Positions 15,922-30,072 of a DNA stretch of 64,000 nt are shown here, piece after piece. Positions within the stretch are counted from its first letter, which is position 1. Every line of letters begins with the position of its first letter. Source of the stretch: Saprospiraceae bacterium (GTDB taxonomy: Bacteria; Bacteroidota; Bacteroidia; Chitinophagales; Saprospiraceae); NCBI GenBank assembly GCA_019638385.1, contig JAHBTW010000003.1, positions 337,536 through 401,535 on the forward strand. Direction: 5' to 3'. The translations under genes and the position numbers were made by a program. The notes below the pieces were generated by a model. It did no database searches. It worked only from the letters and a program-made list of their open reading frames with translations, and had not been told where the DNA came from.

Positions 15922-18615
15922 ATGAGAACCTACCTTCAGTGGCTGCTATGGATAGTCTGTGTAAATTTCCTTCCTCTTTCGGCTCAGGTGTTTGACCCCG
16001 CGTGGGAGCAAACACTGTATGACCTGCCCAACTTTGCCGTAAATCAGGTCTTTCAAGCCTTTGACGGCAAATTGGCCGTGGTGGGCGAAATGCAAACCGA
16101 TGACGATGCCAGCAAAGGCGTTTTTTTGCTCATTGACGAGTCCAACGGCAAAATTATTCGCCAAAACTCGGCGCTGGGTATGAAACGATTCAACCGGCTC
16201 AACACCGGACTGCAAGCGGAAGACGGCACCTTTTATCTCGCCGGAAGCACCGGCAATGAATTGCAGGATCAGGATGCCTGGCTGCTGCGCATCACCGGCG
16301 AAGGACAGGTATTGAAAGACACCCTCATAGCGTCGAGAGGCAATGACGCATTTGAACGAATCGCCCTGTTCAGCGACGGCTCTCTGCTGTTGGCCGGCTA
16401 CAAAAACAGCCCGGATAATTTGTGGGTGCTCCAATGGCAGCGCGATCGGATTGCGGCGCAAAACAATTACAAAAATGCCCGCATCGGCAAACTTTTAGAA
16501 TTGGTGATAGATGTCGAAGACGGCGTTGACATCTTCGGGGGAAGCGAGCGGCCGGGAGACATTTGGCGCATCCGGTTCGACCGGAAACTGGCCCGCACAG
16601 AGGAGCCTTTTTTTAAAAACATTGCCCGTTCTGAACCCGTTTTCGCCGATTTTATCTCCGCCAACAGCCTGTATGTATTTGGCAATTCCTGGCGCGGAAG
16701 CAACGATGACGACCTCTGGTTTTGCTATGTCAATACGGCCACCGGCGATGTGTCGGAAAAAATTATCGGCAGTCGAAACCCCGAATTTGTTCGGGCCGCT
16801 GTCCGCATTGCTCCGGGCCGCTACCTGCTCTCCATGAGCGCGCTCGGCAGGGAGGCAGGCGCTTACTCCGGCGAGTTGTTCAACCACTTGGTGGTGTTCG
16901 ATACGCGGCAACAACAAATTGTGGATACGATTGCCCTCATCGGAAGCGAACGCAAAACGATGGTGACGCTCCTGCGGCAAGGTCTGCGCCGGACCACCTG
17001 GGTCGTGGCGGATGTGGCGGCGGGGCAGAATCGGTTCTATACGCGGATCATCTGCCGCAAACCCACGCAGGTACTCGCCAGGGCCAAAGCCATGTATGCC
17101 GTAAAATGCTCCCAGCCCGAACTGCGCGACGAAGACGGCGACGGGCGACTCGCTCCCGGCGAGCGCGGCGCCATTGTGTTTTTTGCTGAAAATACCGGTG
17201 ATGCCGACATTGAAGAAGCAGAACTGACGGTGAGGGGCATTCCGCCGGTGATGCCCGGACTGGAATTAGTGTATGAAACGCTGTTTGTGAGCAGTTTGCC
17301 GAAAGGCGAAAAACGCCGGCTCTCCGTGCCGGTTGCCGCCGCCGCCAACCTTGCCGCCGGTACCTCTGTATTCGAAATATCGCTCAAAGTAAAGGGCAAT
17401 ACCCTGGCCAAGTTCAATGCTCCGGTGCTGAGCGTCAAAAGTATAGACTCCGGATCGGCCGTGCGCGCTATTGATTACAAAACGCCGCAACACACCACCG
17501 GCAGCCGCAGCGCCCGCAGCCCCAACGACAAAATAGCCGCCACGGGCAAAGTGTATGCCGATCGCATCATTCCGCAGGAAAACTTCCGCACATATGTGAA
17601 CGGGCATTTGGTGGTGGATGCCAAAAACGAGTTCACCCAATTTGAAGTGCACGAGGAAAACGGCCTGTATGTACACCTGTTCACCACCGTGCTATCGCTC
17701 CATGAAGGCGACAACACCGCCGAACTGCGCGTAATGGCTGACGGCGTGGAAACCAAATCTGATCCGATCTTCATCCGATTTGTGCCGCGCAAACCCAACT
17801 TGCACATCATCGCCATAGCGCCGCCGTACAAAGACCTGAAATACAACCGCAAAGATGCCGACGACCTCATCGCCGCATTGGAGCAACAGAAAGAAAAAGG
17901 CATTTATGATGAAATCACCGTGACGCGCCTCAACACGGAAATCACCGCCAACCGCACCCAAATACAACTGGCCTTCAAACGCTTGGTGCAACAAGCAACC
18001 GCCGCCACCGAAGACCGCGCCATTTTTGAAAAAGACATCATCCTCGTGTTCATCTCCTCGCACGGAACGGTGCTCAATCGCCGCTTCAAAATCGTACCCG
18101 GCGATTACGACGGCGACTTCCCCGAAGAGACGACCGTGGACTATCGAGCAGACATTCTGGAGCAGTTGGAAAAAATTCGCTGCAAGAAGATCGTGCTCAT
18201 TGATGCCTGCCACAGCGGCGGCGCCCGCTCGCGGGCCATACCCGGCGAAATTGACCTGAACAAAGCCTTGGAGGAACTCAGCCGCATTGCCGAAGGCGTC
18301 ACTACCATCAGCTCCAGTCAGGAAAACGAACTCTCTTACGAAGAACCGGCCTGGGAAAACGGCGCTTTCACCCAAGCCCTGCTCGACGCTTTGGCCAATA
18401 AACCCATAGCCCTGCCGGGCAAAGACAAACCCTTCTACCCGGATGCGAACGAAGACCTCTTCCTCTCCATCGAGGAGCTATACCAATACGTGCGTCTGCG
18501 CGTACCCGGCCTCATTCAGGAAGTTTTCCAAAAAAATGCCGACCTGATGAAACAAAACCCGACACTGATCCGCAACGACCTGGGGAAAGAAACGAAGGTG
18601 TTTGTGGTGGAGTGA
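15922..18615 (+). CDS. Secreted caspase-family (peptidase C14-like) protein
   Basis: The 897-residue protein has a signal peptide (about 1-21), so it should act in the periplasm or outside. Residues 25-390 look like a beta-propeller or repeat region ([34 protein letters not shown]). A beta-sandwich with [19 protein letters not shown] follows (about 400-510). The C-terminal third is a caspase p20-like domain: H714 in FISSHGT and C763 in DACHSGG form the expected dyad. An acidic YDGDF stretch and the [14 protein letters not shown] region, typical of caspase-like folds, are also present. The gene is probably the first of an operon with the giant adhesin (34 bases on) and SprF, and it has a predicted ECF promoter. 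Proteolytic activity and targets are inferred. Confidence 0.85.
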   Translation: MRTYLQWLLWIVCVNFLPLSAQVFDPAWEQTLYDLPNFAVNQVFQAFDGKLAVVGEMQTDDDASKGVFLLIDESNGKIIRQNSALGMKRFNRLNTGLQAEDGTFYLAGSTGNELQDQDAWLLRITGEGQVLKDTLIASRGNDAFERIALFSDGSLLLAGYKNSPDNLWVLQWQRDRIAAQNNYKNARIGKLLELVIDVEDGVDIFGGSERPGDIWRIRFDRKLARTEEPFFKNIARSEPVFADFISANSLYVFGNSWRGSNDDDLWFCYVNTATGDVSEKIIGSRNPEFVRAAVRIAPGRYLLSMSALGREAGAYSGELFNHLVVFDTRQQQIVDTIALIGSERKTMVTLLRQGLRRTTWVVADVAAGQNRFYTRIICRKPTQVLARAKAMYAVKCSQPELRDEDGDGRLAPGERGAIVFFAENTGDADIEEAELTVRGIPPVMPGLELVYETLFVSSLPKGEKRRLSVPVAAAANLAAGTSVFEISLKVKGNTLAKFNAPVLSVKSIDSGSAVRAIDYKTPQHTTGSRSARSPNDKIAATGKVYADRIIPQENFRTYVNGHLVVDAKNEFTQFEVHEENGLYVHLFTTVLSLHEGDNTAELRVMADGVETKSDPIFIRFVPRKPNLHIIAIAPPYKDLKYNRKDADDLIAALEQQKEKGIYDEITVTRLNTEITANRTQIQLAFKRLVQQATAATEDRAIFEKDIILVFISSHGTVLNRRFKIVPGDYDGDFPEETTVDYRADILEQLEKIRCKKIVLIDACHSGGARSRAIPGEIDLNKALEELSRIAEGVTTISSSQENELSYEEPAWENGAFTQALLDALANKPIALPGKDKPFYPDANEDLFLSIEELYQYVRLRVPGLIQEVFQKNADLMKQNPTLIRNDLGKETKVFVVE

Positions 18616-18649
18616 GTTGTATCTGTTGAATCTAAAAACCTGTATTCGG

Positions 18650-21600
18650 ATGAACACCCTAAAGTTTCAAATTCACTATCGAATCTTACCGCTGCTCGTT
18701 GTAGCCATTTTCTGCTCTTGGAAAGCTACCAGAGTACTCGGTCAGTGTCCTCCTCTGGGAACCACTTCTATACAGGTTGTCAATACCAATGATTCCGGGG
18801 CGGGTTCGCTCAGACAGGCCATTATATGTGCCAATTTAAGCACCTCTTTAGACCTGATCACTTTCAACATCCCAGGAGCCGGGCCTCATATTATTACGCC
18901 ACTGACAGTACTCCCCCCAATTACAGATGATGGCGTTACCATTTCGGTTTTACAAGGGGGAGCGGCGCTGGGCGCCATTCGCTTGTCAGGCAGTGCTTTA
19001 AGCGGCATCATTTCGGGTGTGGAATTCAATGGAGTTACAGGCGGCACATTAGAAGGTCTGGTAGTAACCGGATTTCCGGATGACGGTGTGAAAGTGGTAG
19101 ACTGTTCCAATGTAAACATTCTCCAAAACGTCATTTCGGGCAATGGCGGCGGCGGAGACCCTGGAGAAGGGGTTTTAGTCTCCAATTCCAATTTCATTCA
19201 AATATCTGAAAACAGAATTGGCACCGATCTCACAGGAACCATCGCCAATCCCAATACCAGCGACGGCATTGACGTATATAGCAGCTTCGATATCTTCATC
19301 ACTCGGAATGTACTCTCCGGCAATGCAGCCGCAGGTGGAAGGGTGTTTGATTCTGGCTCTATCATTTTTTCAGGAAACAGAATCGGCGTTGATGCGAGTG
19401 CTTCCTTCTCGCTGGGGAATGGTGCGCAAGGTGTAGAAGTGATCAATTCATTCGTTATCATTGACGTTACCGGTCCTGACCCGGAAGACATAAATATTAT
19501 AGGCAATAACAATTTCGACGGTGTATTGGCGCAAGGAAGCAGCGCCTACCTCATTGTTGCTTTTTCAATTATTGGAACCGGATTAAATGGAACGGAGGAT
19601 TTTGCAAACAACGGGTTCGCTGTCCGCTTCGATAACGGCGCCTCCGGCGAGGTGTTTCAAAACAAAATTGCCTACAATTTTAGTGGCGGGGTGCAAGTGG
19701 CCGGTACTTCAACCGGTATCAGTATTCGACAAAACGAAATGTATTGTATCAATAGCAGCGGCATAAACTTAGTGGGGGGGGCTAACGGCGGTATTACAGC
19801 TCCTCTAATCACTACCTCCACTACCTCCACCATCGCCGGTACATGCATGCCGAACGGATTGGTAGATGTATATAGGGAAGACAATTCAGGTTGTCCCTGG
19901 GGTGTCTGTGCAGGTAAGGTTTTGCTGGGTACAGTTACAGCAAATGCCTCCGGTATTTGGTCTTTAAGTGTTTCTTCGAGCACCGGCGCCAGAGTAACGG
20001 CCACCGTTACCAGTCCGATTACAAACAGCACTTCCGCTTTCTCATCTTGTGCGACTATAGTTTCTGCCTGCCCTTCTTACACAGCCTCGCTCAGCGGCAG
20101 CACTGCCATCTGTCAGGGACAATCTGCCACGCTCACGTTCAACTTCAGCGGAGGTACAGGCCCCTACACCGTAATGTGGACCAACGGCACGCTGTCCAAT
20201 ATCAACAATGGGCATACGGTGTCTGTAAATCCTGGCAGCACCACAATTTATACCATCAGCAGTGTGACAGATGCAAGCGCTTGCCCGGCTACCATCGGTT
20301 CGGGCGCCACCGTAACGGTGAACCCCAATACCACCCCCACCTTCACACAAGTATCACCGATTTGTGTGGGCGGCAGTTTTAGCTTGCCGACTACTTCCAA
20401 CAACGGCATCACGGGCAACTGGTCACCGGCCATCAACAACACAGCCACCACGACCTACACCTTCACGCCTACGGCCGGGCAATGCGCCACCACTGCAATG
20501 ATGACCGTAACGGTGAGTTCCAATATAGCCCCCACCTTCACACAAGTATCTCCAATCTGTGTGGGCGGCAGTTTCAGCTTGCCGACTACCTCCAACAACG
20601 GCATCACAGGAACCTGGTCACCGGCCATCAACAACACAGCCACCACGACCTATACCTTCACACCGAATGGCGGGCAATGCGCCACGACGGCAATGATGAC
20701 GGTGACGGTGAACCCAAATACGACGCCTACCTTCACACAGGTATCGCCGATCTGTGCAGGCGGCAGCTTCAGCCTGCCGACTACTTCCAACAATGGCATA
20801 ACAGGAATCTGGTCGCCTGCTATCAACAACACGGTTACTACGACCTATACGTTCACACCGAATGGCGGGCAATGCGCCACCACGGCAATGATGACGGTGA
20901 CGGTGAACCCAAATACGACGCCTACCTTCACACAGGTATCGCCGATCTGTGCAGGCGGCAGTTTCAGCCTGCCGACTACCTCCAACAACGGCGTCACAGG
21001 AGCCTGGTCGCCGGCCATCAACAACATGGCCACCACGACCTATACCTTCACACCGAATGGCGGGCAATGCGCCACGACGGCAATGATGACGGTGACGGTG
21101 AACCCAAATACGACGCCTACTTTCACACAGGTATCGCCGATCTGTGCAGGCGGCAGTTTCAGCCTGCCGACGAGTTCCAACAACGGCATCACAGGAACCT
21201 GGTCGCCGGCCATCAACAACACAGCCACCACGACCTACACCTTCACACCGAATGGCGGGCAATGCGCCACGAGTGCGATGATGACGGTGACGGTGAATTC
21301 ATTACCCATAGCCACTGCGCCCGGATTTCCCTTCGAGCGCTGCGACGAAGGCGGCGGCACAGCCACTTTCCCGCTTGCCAATGCGAACGGACTCATCAGC
21401 GGCGGGGCGGGCAGCGTCGCTTGGTATCAGGATGCCGCAGGGTTTCAGTCCATCGGGAATCCTTTTGCGTATGTGTCTGCATCGGGCACGGTATATGCCG
21501 TAGTGAACAACGGGCAATGCAACTCTAATCCGGTACCGGTAGAGCTACTGGTGCTTCCTGCGCCGGTTTTGGTGTGCGCACAGCAAAGTCCCGTCTCCAC

Positions 21601-24600
21601 GCCCGGCGCTTCCGACGGCTCCGCAACGGTGCAGATTTCGGGCGGCACGCCGGGCTATACCATTGCATGGAGCGGCGCGGCGAGCGGTTCGCAAAATCAG
21701 CCGACAGCCGGAACAGCAACCATAACGGGCTTGCCGGCAGGTAATTACAGCGTAACGGTGACGGATGGGAACACTTGTACTCAGAGCTGTTTTTTCACAA
21801 TCAACGCCCCAAACTGCAATCTCACTGCCAATGCAACGGGTACGAATCCCGGCTGCCACAGCGCCGCCACGGGTAGCATCGCGCTAACCGTATCGGGCGG
21901 CACAGGTATGCTCACTTATGATTGGAATGACAATACATTGGACGGCACGCAAAATCCGACCGGACTGAGCGCCGGTGCTTATAGCGTCACCGTCACCGAC
22001 GGGGCGGGCTGCACGGCTACGGCTTCTGCAACCTTGACAAATCCGGCAGCACTGGTTTTGGTGTGCGCACAGCAAAGTCCCGCCTCCACACCCGGCGCTT
22101 CCGACGGGGCTGCTACGGTGCAGATTTCGGGCGGTATGCCTGGCTATACCATCGCCTGGAGCGGCGCGGCAAGCGGCTCGCAAAATCAGGCAGCAGCCGG
22201 AACAGCGACGATAACAGATTTGATAGCAGGCAATTACAATGTGACGGTGACGGATGGGAATGGGTGCGTGCAGCAGTGCAGCTTTATCATCTCTACTTCT
22301 TCATCAGGAATATTCCAACTCACGATCGGCAGCGCCAATAATGTAAGCCAGGGGCAGCAGGTGTGTCTGGACGTGACGACGAGCAATTTTACAGATATTG
22401 TCGGGATGCAGTTTTCAATCAATTATAATCCTGCATTATTGCAGTTGGTCTCTGTAGGCAATCTGGGCTTGCCGGATCTCACACTTGCTAACAACTTCGG
22501 TCTTCCCATACCGGGAGGCTTCGGAGGGTTGCACCCACCCGGTATAATTACCTTTGCATGGACAGATCCTTCGATCAGCGGTGTAACCCTGCCGGATGGA
22601 ACGACAATCTTCCAATTGTGCTTCAACGTCATCGGCAGTACAGATGCGACAGTATCTTTCAGCGATACACCGACCCTTATGGAAGTCGTATACGCCGACT
22701 TTACTATTGAGCGGCCCTTCAACAGCGTACCGGGTACGGTGAGCTTCAACGCGCCGACGGGCTTCACGCTGACAATCGGCAGCGCCGACAACGTGAGCCA
22801 AGGGCAGCAGGTGTGCCTGAACGTGACAGCGCAGAATTTCACTAATATCGTCGCGATGCAATTCACGATCAATTACAATCCGGCGATGTTGGAATTTGTA
22901 TCGGTGGGTAATTTCAACTTACAGGGTCTTGCGGCGAGCAATTTTGGGTTTCCCGGCGGTACCAATTCGGGCGTCATCGGGTTTTCATGGGCGGACCCCG
23001 ATCTGGGCGGCGAAACACTGGCTAACGGCGCGACGGTATTCCAATTATGCTTCACCGCATTGGTAGGAACCGGCTCCACACAAGTGACCTTCGGCAATAC
23101 TCCTACGCCGATAGAGATTGTTAACGCCGCTCAACAAAGCGTACCCTTCAACAGCGTACCGGGTACGGTGACATTTGGCCCTGTCTCCTGTACTCACCCC
23201 GACTACGCCGCTCTCATGGCCCTCTACAACAGCACCAACGGCCCCGGCTGGACCAACAACACCGGCTGGGCGGAAGGCGCGGTGGGTACGAGTTGTGATC
23301 CGTGTAATTTTAACGGAGAACCTTGGTATGGCATACAGTGTAGCAACAACGGACGTGTGGTGGAACTTAATCTTTCCTCCAATCAATTAAACGGGACACT
23401 ACCCGCGGTTTTAGAGGCCTTAGATAGTTTGGTGGTACTCTATCTTTCTTACAACCAACTGAGTGGCTCAATTCCTGCGACCATGGGAAATCTGGAGAAC
23501 TTGGAACGTTTGGGGCTTGCTGACAACCAGCTAAGCGGTGCGATTCCACCTGAACTGGGGAATTTGCAACGCTTAATAGACTTATACCTCATCAGCAATC
23601 AACTGAGCGGAGCAATACCGGTTGAATTACAAAATTTGATCAATCTGGAGCAACTACATTTATCTGATAATCAATTGACCGGAGTAATTCCGCCAGATTT
23701 GGGTAACCTCAGTAGCCTCAATCGGCTTGGCTTGATGCAAAATCAATTATCGGGTTCTATTCCGCCGGAGCTGGGGAATTTGTCTCAATTGGAATGGCTC
23801 GGCCTAAACGACAACCAACTGACCGGTGTAATTCCACCTGAACTTGGTATGATGATGAGTTTGACAGAGTTGACGCTCAGTGATAATCAATTGACGGGGT
23901 CTATTCCAGCGGAGTTGGGAAACACAACCAACCTGATTGCGCTATGGCTTCACAATAATCAGTTAAGCGGTCAGATTCCTGTAACGTTAGGAAATCTCGT
24001 CAATCTCGCCTATTTGTATGTTCAAAACAATCAATTGCAAGGCTGTTTTTCTCAAGAACTAAGTCCGTTTTGTAATTTGGGCTTTAGTGCAAATTTTTTC
24101 GTGCCCGGCTATAACTTCACCAACAACCCCGGCCTCCCCTGGAGCGGCGATTTTGAACGATTCTGCGCCGGCGAAGACCAAATCGGTGCAAGCTGCGATG
24201 ATGGCAATCCCTTAACTACCAATGATGTGATACAGACAGATTGCACTTGCAGCGGCGCCTTGTCAACTTCCTGCCCCTCCGATTCCCTCGCCCTCGTGGC
24301 CCTCTACAACGCTGCCAACGGCCCCGGCTGGACCAACCGCAATAACTGGCTCGTGCCGGGGCAGCCGATCAGTACTTGGTATGGTGTGTTGGTGAATGCT
24401 CAGGGCTGTGTAGATACGCTTCTGCTGCCCGGCAACAACCTGTCAGGCGCCTTGCCGGCGGAATTGGGTACGCTGTCTGGTCTCCGGGTACTCAATTTGT
24501 CGGACAATCAGTTGGGCGGCAGCATTCCTGCCTCCGTAGGCAATTTGAGTGCGTTGGAAATCCTTTTTCTGAACAACAACAACATAGGCGGCAATATCCC

Positions 24601-27600
24601 CGCTTCGCTGGGAGGGCTGAGCAACCTGCGCGAACTGTGGTTGTATGAGAATGCATTGAGCGGCGCCATTCCCGCCGAGCTGGGCAATCTTCAAAATCTG
24701 GTATTGTTGTCGCTCGCATCCAACGATCTTACGGGCAGTATGCCGGCTTCTCTCGGCAATTTGTCGCAGTTGCAGGGATTGTGGCTGTACGAAAACCAAT
24801 TGAGCGGCAGCATCCCGCCGGAATTGGGCAATTTGGCTCAACTTAGAGAACTGTCATTATCTATCAATCAGTTGAGCGGCAATATTCCCGCATCACTGGG
24901 CAACCTCGGCCTGTTGACGCATTTCTGGTGTTCGTTCAATAATCTCACGGGTTCCATCCCGGCTGTTCTGGGTGATTTATCGCAATTGACTACGCTCGAA
25001 CTTTCCTTCAACCAACTTACCGGTAGCATTCCCGCCTCTTTGGGCAACCTGTCCAATCTCACGCATTTCTACCTGAACAACAACCAGTTGCAGGGTTGTT
25101 TTCCGGCGGAGTTGTCGGTTCACTGTAGTCTGGGGCTGAGCAATGATCTGCTGCTTCCCGGCTATAATTTGACAGGAAACACAGACCTGCCAGGCGGCGG
25201 TGATTTTACGGCGTTTTGCAACAACAACAGTGGCGCCTGCGCCCCCACGAACCCCGAGGCTTTCATCACTACCTGGAAAACCGACAATCCCGGTACTTCA
25301 GCTAACAACCAGATCACCATCCCCGGCACCGGCACGGGCTACCTCATCGAATGGGAAGAGGTGGGCAACCCCGCCAACAACGGCACGGCCATCGGCAACA
25401 ACACGACCACCGTCACCTTCCCTGCGCCGGGGACGTACCGGGTGAGCATTAGTGGGGGTTTTACGCGGATACTGTTTAATAATGGAGGCGATCGCCAAAA
25501 ATTACTGACCATTGAGCAGTGGGGTAATATTGCATGGAGCAGCATGGAAAGGGCCTTTTCTGGCTGTTCTAATTTGACATACAATGCTACGGATGCACCG
25601 AATTTATCTGGTGTGCTAAGCATGAGTGAAATGTTCAGAGGCTGTACCTTGTTTAACGGTGCTATCGGAAACTGGAATACGGCGACGGTAACGGATATGT
25701 CGTTTATGTTTTCACAAGCCCACTCCTTCAACCAATCCATAGGTAACTGGAATACGGGGGCAGTGACGAATATGCAATCAATGTTTTCTTGGGCCATTTC
25801 CTTCAGCCAGCCCATCGGAAACTGGAATACGTCTGCGGTGACGAATATGCAATATATGTTCGATGGAGCCAACTCCTTCAACCAGCCCATTGGGGACTGG
25901 AATACGTCAGCAGTGTCAAATATGCGTTACATGTTTAGAAACGCCAGTTCTTTCAACCAGCCCATCGGAAACTGGAACACGTCAGCGGTGACAAATATGA
26001 GTTGGATGTTTCAGAGTGCCAGTTCCTTTGACCAGCCCATTGGTAATTGGAATACGTCGGCGGTGACGGACATGAGGGCGATGTTTTCCGTAGCTAGTTC
26101 CTTCAACCAGCCTATCGGCGGTTGGAATACAGCGTCGGTGACAGAGATATACGCAATGTTTGAGCTTGCCAGTTCCTTCAATCAGCCCATTGGAGACTGG
26201 AATACAGCGGCAGTGACGAGTATGTCGGGTATGTTTAGAGAGGCCGTTTCCTTTAACCAGCCTTTAGGCAATTGGAATACAGCGGAAGTGACGAGTATGT
26301 CGGGTATGTTCAACAACTCCGGCCTCGACTGCGCCAATTACGACGCCACCCTCACCGGCTGGGCCGCCAACCCCAACACGCCGGATGGTCTTACGCTGGG
26401 TGCGGCGGGGCTACAGTACGGGGCACAAGCGGCTCACGACAGCCTCGTCAATCTCAAAGGCTGGACGATCATGGGAGATGTATATGATCCCGGCTGCGTG
26501 CCTTGCTCATCCTTCACTGCCTCCCTCAGCGGCAGCACCGCCATCTGTCAGGGGCAATCTGCCACGCTCACGTTCAATTTCAGCGGTGGCGCAGGGCCTT
26601 ACAACGTTGTTTGGAGCAACGGCACGCTCTCCAATATCAACAACGGGCATACAGTGTCGGTATCACCTACGAGTACTACCACCTATTCCATCAGCAGTGT
26701 AACCGATGCGGGGGGCTGCCCGGCCACCATTGTGGGCAATGCTGCCATCACGGTAAATCCGCTGCCCACGCTCGGCATTGCCAATACCACGCCCGCCAAT
26801 TGCAACCAGCCTACCGGCAGCATCACGCTCAACGTATCCGGCGCGACCGGCACGCCGACTTATATGTGGAGCAACGGCGCAATGACTCAAAACCTGAGCA
26901 ATGTAGCGGCAGGCAGCTACTCCGTCACCGTCACGAGCGGGAACGGCTGCACGGCCACGGCTTCGGCCAATGTGCCGGGCACGAATGCGCCCACGGTCGG
27001 CATCGCCAACACCGCTCCCGCCAACTGCAACCAAGCTACCGGCAGCGTCACACTCAACGTTTCCGGCACGACCGGCACGCCGACTTACCTCTGGAGCAAC
27101 GGCGCAATGACTCAAAACCTGAGCAATGTAGCGGCAGGCAGCTACTCCGTCACCGTCACGAGCGGGAACGGCTGTACGGCCACGGCTTCGGCCAATGTGC
27201 CGGGCACGAATGCGCCCACGGTCGGCATTGCCAACACCGCTCCCGCCAACTGCAATCAGCCGACAGGCAGCGTCACGCTCAACGTTTCCGGCACGACCGG
27301 CACTCCGACTTACCTCTGGAGTAACGGCGCGATGACACAAAACCTGAGCAATGTGGCGGCGGGCAGCTACTCCGTCACCGTCACGAGCGGGAACGGCTGC
27401 ACGGCCACGGCTACGGCGACCGTGCCGGGCACGAACGCTCCCACGGTCGGCATCGCCAATACCACGCCCGCCAATTGCAACCAGCCCACCGGCAGCGTCA
27501 CGCTCAACGTTTCCGGCACGACCGGCTCGCCGACTTACCTGTGGAGCAACGGCGCGATGACTCAAAACCTGAGCAATGTAGCGGCAGGCAGCTACTCCGT

Positions 27601-30058
27601 CACCGTCACGAGCGGGAACGGCTGCACGGCCACGGCTTCGGCCAATGTGCCGGGCACAAACGCTCCCACCGTCGGCATTGCCAACACCGCTCCCGCCAAC
27701 TGCAATCAGCCGACAGGCAGCGTCACGCTCAACGTTTCCGGCGCTACCGGCACACCCACCTACCTGTGGAGCAACGGCGCAATGACCCAAAACCTGAGCA
27801 ATGTAGCAGCGGGCAGCTATTCCGTCACCGTCACGAGCGGGAACGGCTGCACGGCCACCGCTTCGGCGATGGTGTCGGGAACAAACGCGCCCACCGTCGG
27901 CATTGCCAACACCGCGCCTGCCAATTGCAACCAGCCCACCGGCAGCGTCACGCTCAGCGTTTCCGGCGCGACCGGTACACCCACCTACCTGTGGAGCAAC
28001 GGCGCAACGGCGCAAAACCTGAGCAATGTGGCAGCGGGCAGCTATTCCGTCACCGTCACGAGCGGGAACGGCTGTATGGCCACCGCTTCGGCTACGGTGC
28101 CAGGCACGAATGCGCCCACGGTGAGTATTGCGGGCATTACGCCTGTGATTTGCAGCCAATCCAACGGCGCAGTCAATATCAGTGTGGCGGGCGCGGTCGG
28201 CACGCCTTCGTATCAGTGGAGCAACGGCGCATCTACCCCCAACCTCACGGGCGTGCCCATCGGCAGCTATACGGTGACGGTGACGAGCGGGAACGGCTGT
28301 ACGGCCACCGCTACGGCCAATGTGACGGGTACCACGGCGCCCGATGTGGCTTTGCTTCAGGTAGTTGCGCCGGGCTGTAACCAATCGAACGGCATCATCG
28401 TGTTGAGCGTGACCAATGCCACCGGCACGCCGACCTACCTGTGGAGCAACGGCGCCACCACCCAAAACCTGTTCAACCTTCCGGCGGGATTGTATTCCGT
28501 CACAGTAACCAACGGCAACGGTTGCACGGCGACCACCTCCGCCGACCTCAGCGTGGCGGGCGTGCCTACGGTGGCGGTGGCTTCCATTATTCCTGCCAGT
28601 TGCGGTTTGGCCAACGGCGCGCTGAGCATTACAGTAGGCGGTACAGTGGGCACGCCGACTTACCTGTGGAGCAACGGCGCTACGACCCAAAACTTGCCAA
28701 ACGTGCCGGCCGGAACCTACTCCGTAACCGTAACCAATCCCAACGGCTGCTCCGCTTCTGTGTCGGCTATTGTGGGCGGTTCTTCGGCGCCGGCCATCAG
28801 TTTTAGTTGCCAACAGCAGACGCCGGTCAGTGCTGTCGGGGCGAGCGACGGGGTGGGGCTGGTTTCCATTCAGGGAGGCACGCCCGGATACAGCATCATG
28901 TGGACGGGCGGTTCACTCACTCCGCCCGGCGCCGGCGCTATTCTGTTGGCGAATCTGGCTGCCGGAACCTATCATCTCACCCTGACGGATGCAGCGGGCT
29001 GTGTGGATAGCTGCTCTTTCCAGATCAGCAGTGCAGCTGTTCCAACCTGTCTGCCGGGCGATTCTTTAGCCTTGGCGAGTTTGTACAACAATACCGAAGG
29101 CCCCGGCTGGACAGACAATACCAACTGGCTCGTGCCCGGTCGCCCGCTCCATACCTGGTACGGCGTGAGTGTGGATGCGCAGGGCTGTGTGACACAGATA
29201 AGATTGGACAACAACGACTTGCGCGGCAATTTGCCCAACCTCAACATGAGCCGCCTGCAATTGCTTTCTCTGGCAGACAATGCATTGGAAGGCGCCGTTC
29301 CCGCATTCAACACGCCCGAATTGCGTCGCTTGAACTTGCGCAACAATCGCTTGAAAAACATCAGTGGGCTGAGCCAACTCAATGCCTGGAACCCGGTAGT
29401 GGGCGGCGTAGGCTACCCGGATGTGATTCGGCTGGACGGCAACGCATTCACTTTCGAAGACCTGCTGCCCGACCTCGACCTGCTCGACTTTTGGGCCGAC
29501 CGGGCCAGGTATGCCCCGCAGGATTCTATTTTTTCAGACACGCTGATTACCGGCGCGGCAGGCGCCACGCTGACCATTGATCTCGGCATTGATGCCGGCG
29601 TGCCGGATAATGTATATACCTGGCGGAAAGACGGGGACCTTTACAACACGTTCAATAACAATAAATTGGTGTTGACTGATCTCGCCCCGGAGGATGCCGG
29701 TGTCTATCACGCGCATGTCACACATCCCGATCTGCCTGAATTGACGTTGTACACCCGCCGCATTCTGGTGGAGGTACAGCCCGAAGCAGGTCGCGTATTC
29801 AACGGGCTTACGCCGGATGATCCCAATGGGGAGAACTGCTGCTTAGTGTTGGAAAATCTTCACGAATTTCCGGAGGCGGAGCTGCGGGTTTACAACCGCT
29901 GGAACGAATTGGTCTTTCGCCGGCAGCCGTACGACAACCTTTGGTCGGGGACCGATCAGGGCGGATCGCCGCTGCCGATGGGTACTTACTATTATGTGTT
30001 GCTACCCAATGCAGAAGGGCAAAAACCCCTTCGCGGATTTATTTTACTTATACGCTAA
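18650..30058 (+). CDS. Giant SprB-like mosaic adhesin with T9SS type B sorting domain
   Basis: At about 3802 residues this is the largest gene in the window. The start at 18650 gives a signal peptide; the earlier ATG at 18602 would overlap the caspase gene. Approximate domain order: parallel beta-helix (30-420); Ig/PKD-like (474-557); five near-identical 65-residue units (559-883); three SprB-type repeats (970-1213); two cohesin-like domains (1220-1510, opening [17 protein letters not shown]); two plant-type leucine-rich repeat blocks (1512-1870, 1875-2195); BspA-like DUF285 repeats (2278-2590, [14 protein letters not shown]); a second Ig/PKD copy; about ten SprB repeats of 75 residues (2708-3460); a third short LRR block; an Ig-like domain; and a gliding-motility-type C-terminal domain ([10 protein letters not shown]). 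It is exported by the T9SS and probably displayed on the surface for adhesion or gliding. SprF follows, as in known sprB loci. Confidence 0.92.
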   Translation: MNTLKFQIHYRILPLLVVAIFCSWKATRVLGQCPPLGTTSIQVVNTNDSGAGSLRQAIICANLSTSLDLITFNIPGAGPHIITPLTVLPPITDDGVTISVLQGGAALGAIRLSGSALSGIISGVEFNGVTGGTLEGLVVTGFPDDGVKVVDCSNVNILQNVISGNGGGGDPGEGVLVSNSNFIQISENRIGTDLTGTIANPNTSDGIDVYSSFDIFITRNVLSGNAAAGGRVFDSGSIIFSGNRIGVDASASFSLGNGAQGVEVINSFVIIDVTGPDPEDINIIGNNNFDGVLAQGSSAYLIVAFSIIGTGLNGTEDFANNGFAVRFDNGASGEVFQNKIAYNFSGGVQVAGTSTGISIRQNEMYCINSSGINLVGGANGGITAPLITTSTTSTIAGTCMPNGLVDVYREDNSGCPWGVCAGKVLLGTVTANASGIWSLSVSSSTGARVTATVTSPITNSTSAFSSCATIVSACPSYTASLSGSTAICQGQSATLTFNFSGGTGPYTVMWTNGTLSNINNGHTVSVNPGSTTIYTISSVTDASACPATIGSGATVTVNPNTTPTFTQVSPICVGGSFSLPTTSNNGITGNWSPAINNTATTTYTFTPTAGQCATTAMMTVTVSSNIAPTFTQVSPICVGGSFSLPTTSNNGITGTWSPAINNTATTTYTFTPNGGQCATTAMMTVTVNPNTTPTFTQVSPICAGGSFSLPTTSNNGITGIWSPAINNTVTTTYTFTPNGGQCATTAMMTVTVNPNTTPTFTQVSPICAGGSFSLPTTSNNGVTGAWSPAINNMATTTYTFTPNGGQCATTAMMTVTVNPNTTPTFTQVSPICAGGSFSLPTSSNNGITGTWSPAINNTATTTYTFTPNGGQCATSAMMTVTVNSLPIATAPGFPFERCDEGGGTATFPLANANGLISGGAGSVAWYQDAAGFQSIGNPFAYVSASGTVYAVVNNGQCNSNPVPVELLVLPAPVLVCAQQSPVSTPGASDGSATVQISGGTPGYTIAWSGAASGSQNQPTAGTATITGLPAGNYSVTVTDGNTCTQSCFFTINAPNCNLTANATGTNPGCHSAATGSIALTVSGGTGMLTYDWNDNTLDGTQNPTGLSAGAYSVTVTDGAGCTATASATLTNPAALVLVCAQQSPASTPGASDGAATVQISGGMPGYTIAWSGAASGSQNQAAAGTATITDLIAGNYNVTVTDGNGCVQQCSFIISTSSSGIFQLTIGSANNVSQGQQVCLDVTTSNFTDIVGMQFSINYNPALLQLVSVGNLGLPDLTLANNFGLPIPGGFGGLHPPGIITFAWTDPSISGVTLPDGTTIFQLCFNVIGSTDATVSFSDTPTLMEVVYADFTIERPFNSVPGTVSFNAPTGFTLTIGSADNVSQGQQVCLNVTAQNFTNIVAMQFTINYNPAMLEFVSVGNFNLQGLAASNFGFPGGTNSGVIGFSWADPDLGGETLANGATVFQLCFTALVGTGSTQVTFGNTPTPIEIVNAAQQSVPFNSVPGTVTFGPVSCTHPDYAALMALYNSTNGPGWTNNTGWAEGAVGTSCDPCNFNGEPWYGIQCSNNGRVVELNLSSNQLNGTLPAVLEALDSLVVLYLSYNQLSGSIPATMGNLENLERLGLADNQLSGAIPPELGNLQRLIDLYLISNQLSGAIPVELQNLINLEQLHLSDNQLTGVIPPDLGNLSSLNRLGLMQNQLSGSIPPELGNLSQLEWLGLNDNQLTGVIPPELGMMMSLTELTLSDNQLTGSIPAELGNTTNLIALWLHNNQLSGQIPVTLGNLVNLAYLYVQNNQLQGCFSQELSPFCNLGFSANFFVPGYNFTNNPGLPWSGDFERFCAGEDQIGASCDDGNPLTTNDVIQTDCTCSGALSTSCPSDSLALVALYNAANGPGWTNRNNWLVPGQPISTWYGVLVNAQGCVDTLLLPGNNLSGALPAELGTLSGLRVLNLSDNQLGGSIPASVGNLSALEILFLNNNNIGGNIPASLGGLSNLRELWLYENALSGAIPAELGNLQNLVLLSLASNDLTGSMPASLGNLSQLQGLWLYENQLSGSIPPELGNLAQLRELSLSINQLSGNIPASLGNLGLLTHFWCSFNNLTGSIPAVLGDLSQLTTLELSFNQLTGSIPASLGNLSNLTHFYLNNNQLQGCFPAELSVHCSLGLSNDLLLPGYNLTGNTDLPGGGDFTAFCNNNSGACAPTNPEAFITTWKTDNPGTSANNQITIPGTGTGYLIEWEEVGNPANNGTAIGNNTTTVTFPAPGTYRVSISGGFTRILFNNGGDRQKLLTIEQWGNIAWSSMERAFSGCSNLTYNATDAPNLSGVLSMSEMFRGCTLFNGAIGNWNTATVTDMSFMFSQAHSFNQSIGNWNTGAVTNMQSMFSWAISFSQPIGNWNTSAVTNMQYMFDGANSFNQPIGDWNTSAVSNMRYMFRNASSFNQPIGNWNTSAVTNMSWMFQSASSFDQPIGNWNTSAVTDMRAMFSVASSFNQPIGGWNTASVTEIYAMFELASSFNQPIGDWNTAAVTSMSGMFREAVSFNQPLGNWNTAEVTSMSGMFNNSGLDCANYDATLTGWAANPNTPDGLTLGAAGLQYGAQAAHDSLVNLKGWTIMGDVYDPGCVPCSSFTASLSGSTAICQGQSATLTFNFSGGAGPYNVVWSNGTLSNINNGHTVSVSPTSTTTYSISSVTDAGGCPATIVGNAAITVNPLPTLGIANTTPANCNQPTGSITLNVSGATGTPTYMWSNGAMTQNLSNVAAGSYSVTVTSGNGCTATASANVPGTNAPTVGIANTAPANCNQATGSVTLNVSGTTGTPTYLWSNGAMTQNLSNVAAGSYSVTVTSGNGCTATASANVPGTNAPTVGIANTAPANCNQPTGSVTLNVSGTTGTPTYLWSNGAMTQNLSNVAAGSYSVTVTSGNGCTATATATVPGTNAPTVGIANTTPANCNQPTGSVTLNVSGTTGSPTYLWSNGAMTQNLSNVAAGSYSVTVTSGNGCTATASANVPGTNAPTVGIANTAPANCNQPTGSVTLNVSGATGTPTYLWSNGAMTQNLSNVAAGSYSVTVTSGNGCTATASAMVSGTNAPTVGIANTAPANCNQPTGSVTLSVSGATGTPTYLWSNGATAQNLSNVAAGSYSVTVTSGNGCMATASATVPGTNAPTVSIAGITPVICSQSNGAVNISVAGAVGTPSYQWSNGASTPNLTGVPIGSYTVTVTSGNGCTATATANVTGTTAPDVALLQVVAPGCNQSNGIIVLSVTNATGTPTYLWSNGATTQNLFNLPAGLYSVTVTNGNGCTATTSADLSVAGVPTVAVASIIPASCGLANGALSITVGGTVGTPTYLWSNGATTQNLPNVPAGTYSVTVTNPNGCSASVSAIVGGSSAPAISFSCQQQTPVSAVGASDGVGLVSIQGGTPGYSIMWTGGSLTPPGAGAILLANLAAGTYHLTLTDAAGCVDSCSFQISSAAVPTCLPGDSLALASLYNNTEGPGWTDNTNWLVPGRPLHTWYGVSVDAQGCVTQIRLDNNDLRGNLPNLNMSRLQLLSLADNALEGAVPAFNTPELRRLNLRNNRLKNISGLSQLNAWNPVVGGVGYPDVIRLDGNAFTFEDLLPDLDLLDFWADRARYAPQDSIFSDTLITGAAGATLTIDLGIDAGVPDNVYTWRKDGDLYNTFNNNKLVLTDLAPEDAGVYHAHVTHPDLPELTLYTRRILVEVQPEAGRVFNGLTPDDPNGENCCLVLENLHEFPEAELRVYNRWNELVFRRQPYDNLWSGTDQGGSPLPMGTYYYVLLPNAEGQKPLRGFILLIR
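20323..21297 (+). repeat. Five tandem 195-bp coding repeats
   Basis: Units start near 20323, 20518, 20713, 20908 and 21103 and encode 65 residues each ([18 protein letters not shown]). Units two to five are nearly identical at the DNA level, which suggests recent duplication or gene conversion and possible copy-number variation. Confidence 0.85.
26771..28120 (+). repeat. Six near-identical 225-bp SprB-type coding repeats
   Basis: Units begin at 26771, 26996, 27221, 27446, 27671 and 27896, each 225 bp (75 residues, with [16 protein letters not shown] and [13 protein letters not shown]). Four more diverged units follow to about 29030. Differences within the first six are few and partly shared between units, as expected from homogenisation. 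Confidence 0.88.
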
Positions 30059-30072
30059 CAACACCCTGTGCC

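Noticed and set aside
18602..18650. An earlier start for the giant adhesin at 18602
   Set aside because: It would overlap the caspase gene and place 16 residues before a clear signal peptide that begins at 18650.
20323..28120. Regular direct repeats as a possible CRISPR array
   Set aside because: Repeats are 195 and 225 bp, contiguous without spacers, and encode conserved protein units in one long frame. No cas genes are near.
26663..28813. A 716-residue open frame on the minus strand opposite the SprB-type repeats
   Set aside because: Its length follows from the regular codon pattern of the tandem repeats on the plus strand. The translation is Arg/Gly/His-rich with no domain or start signal.
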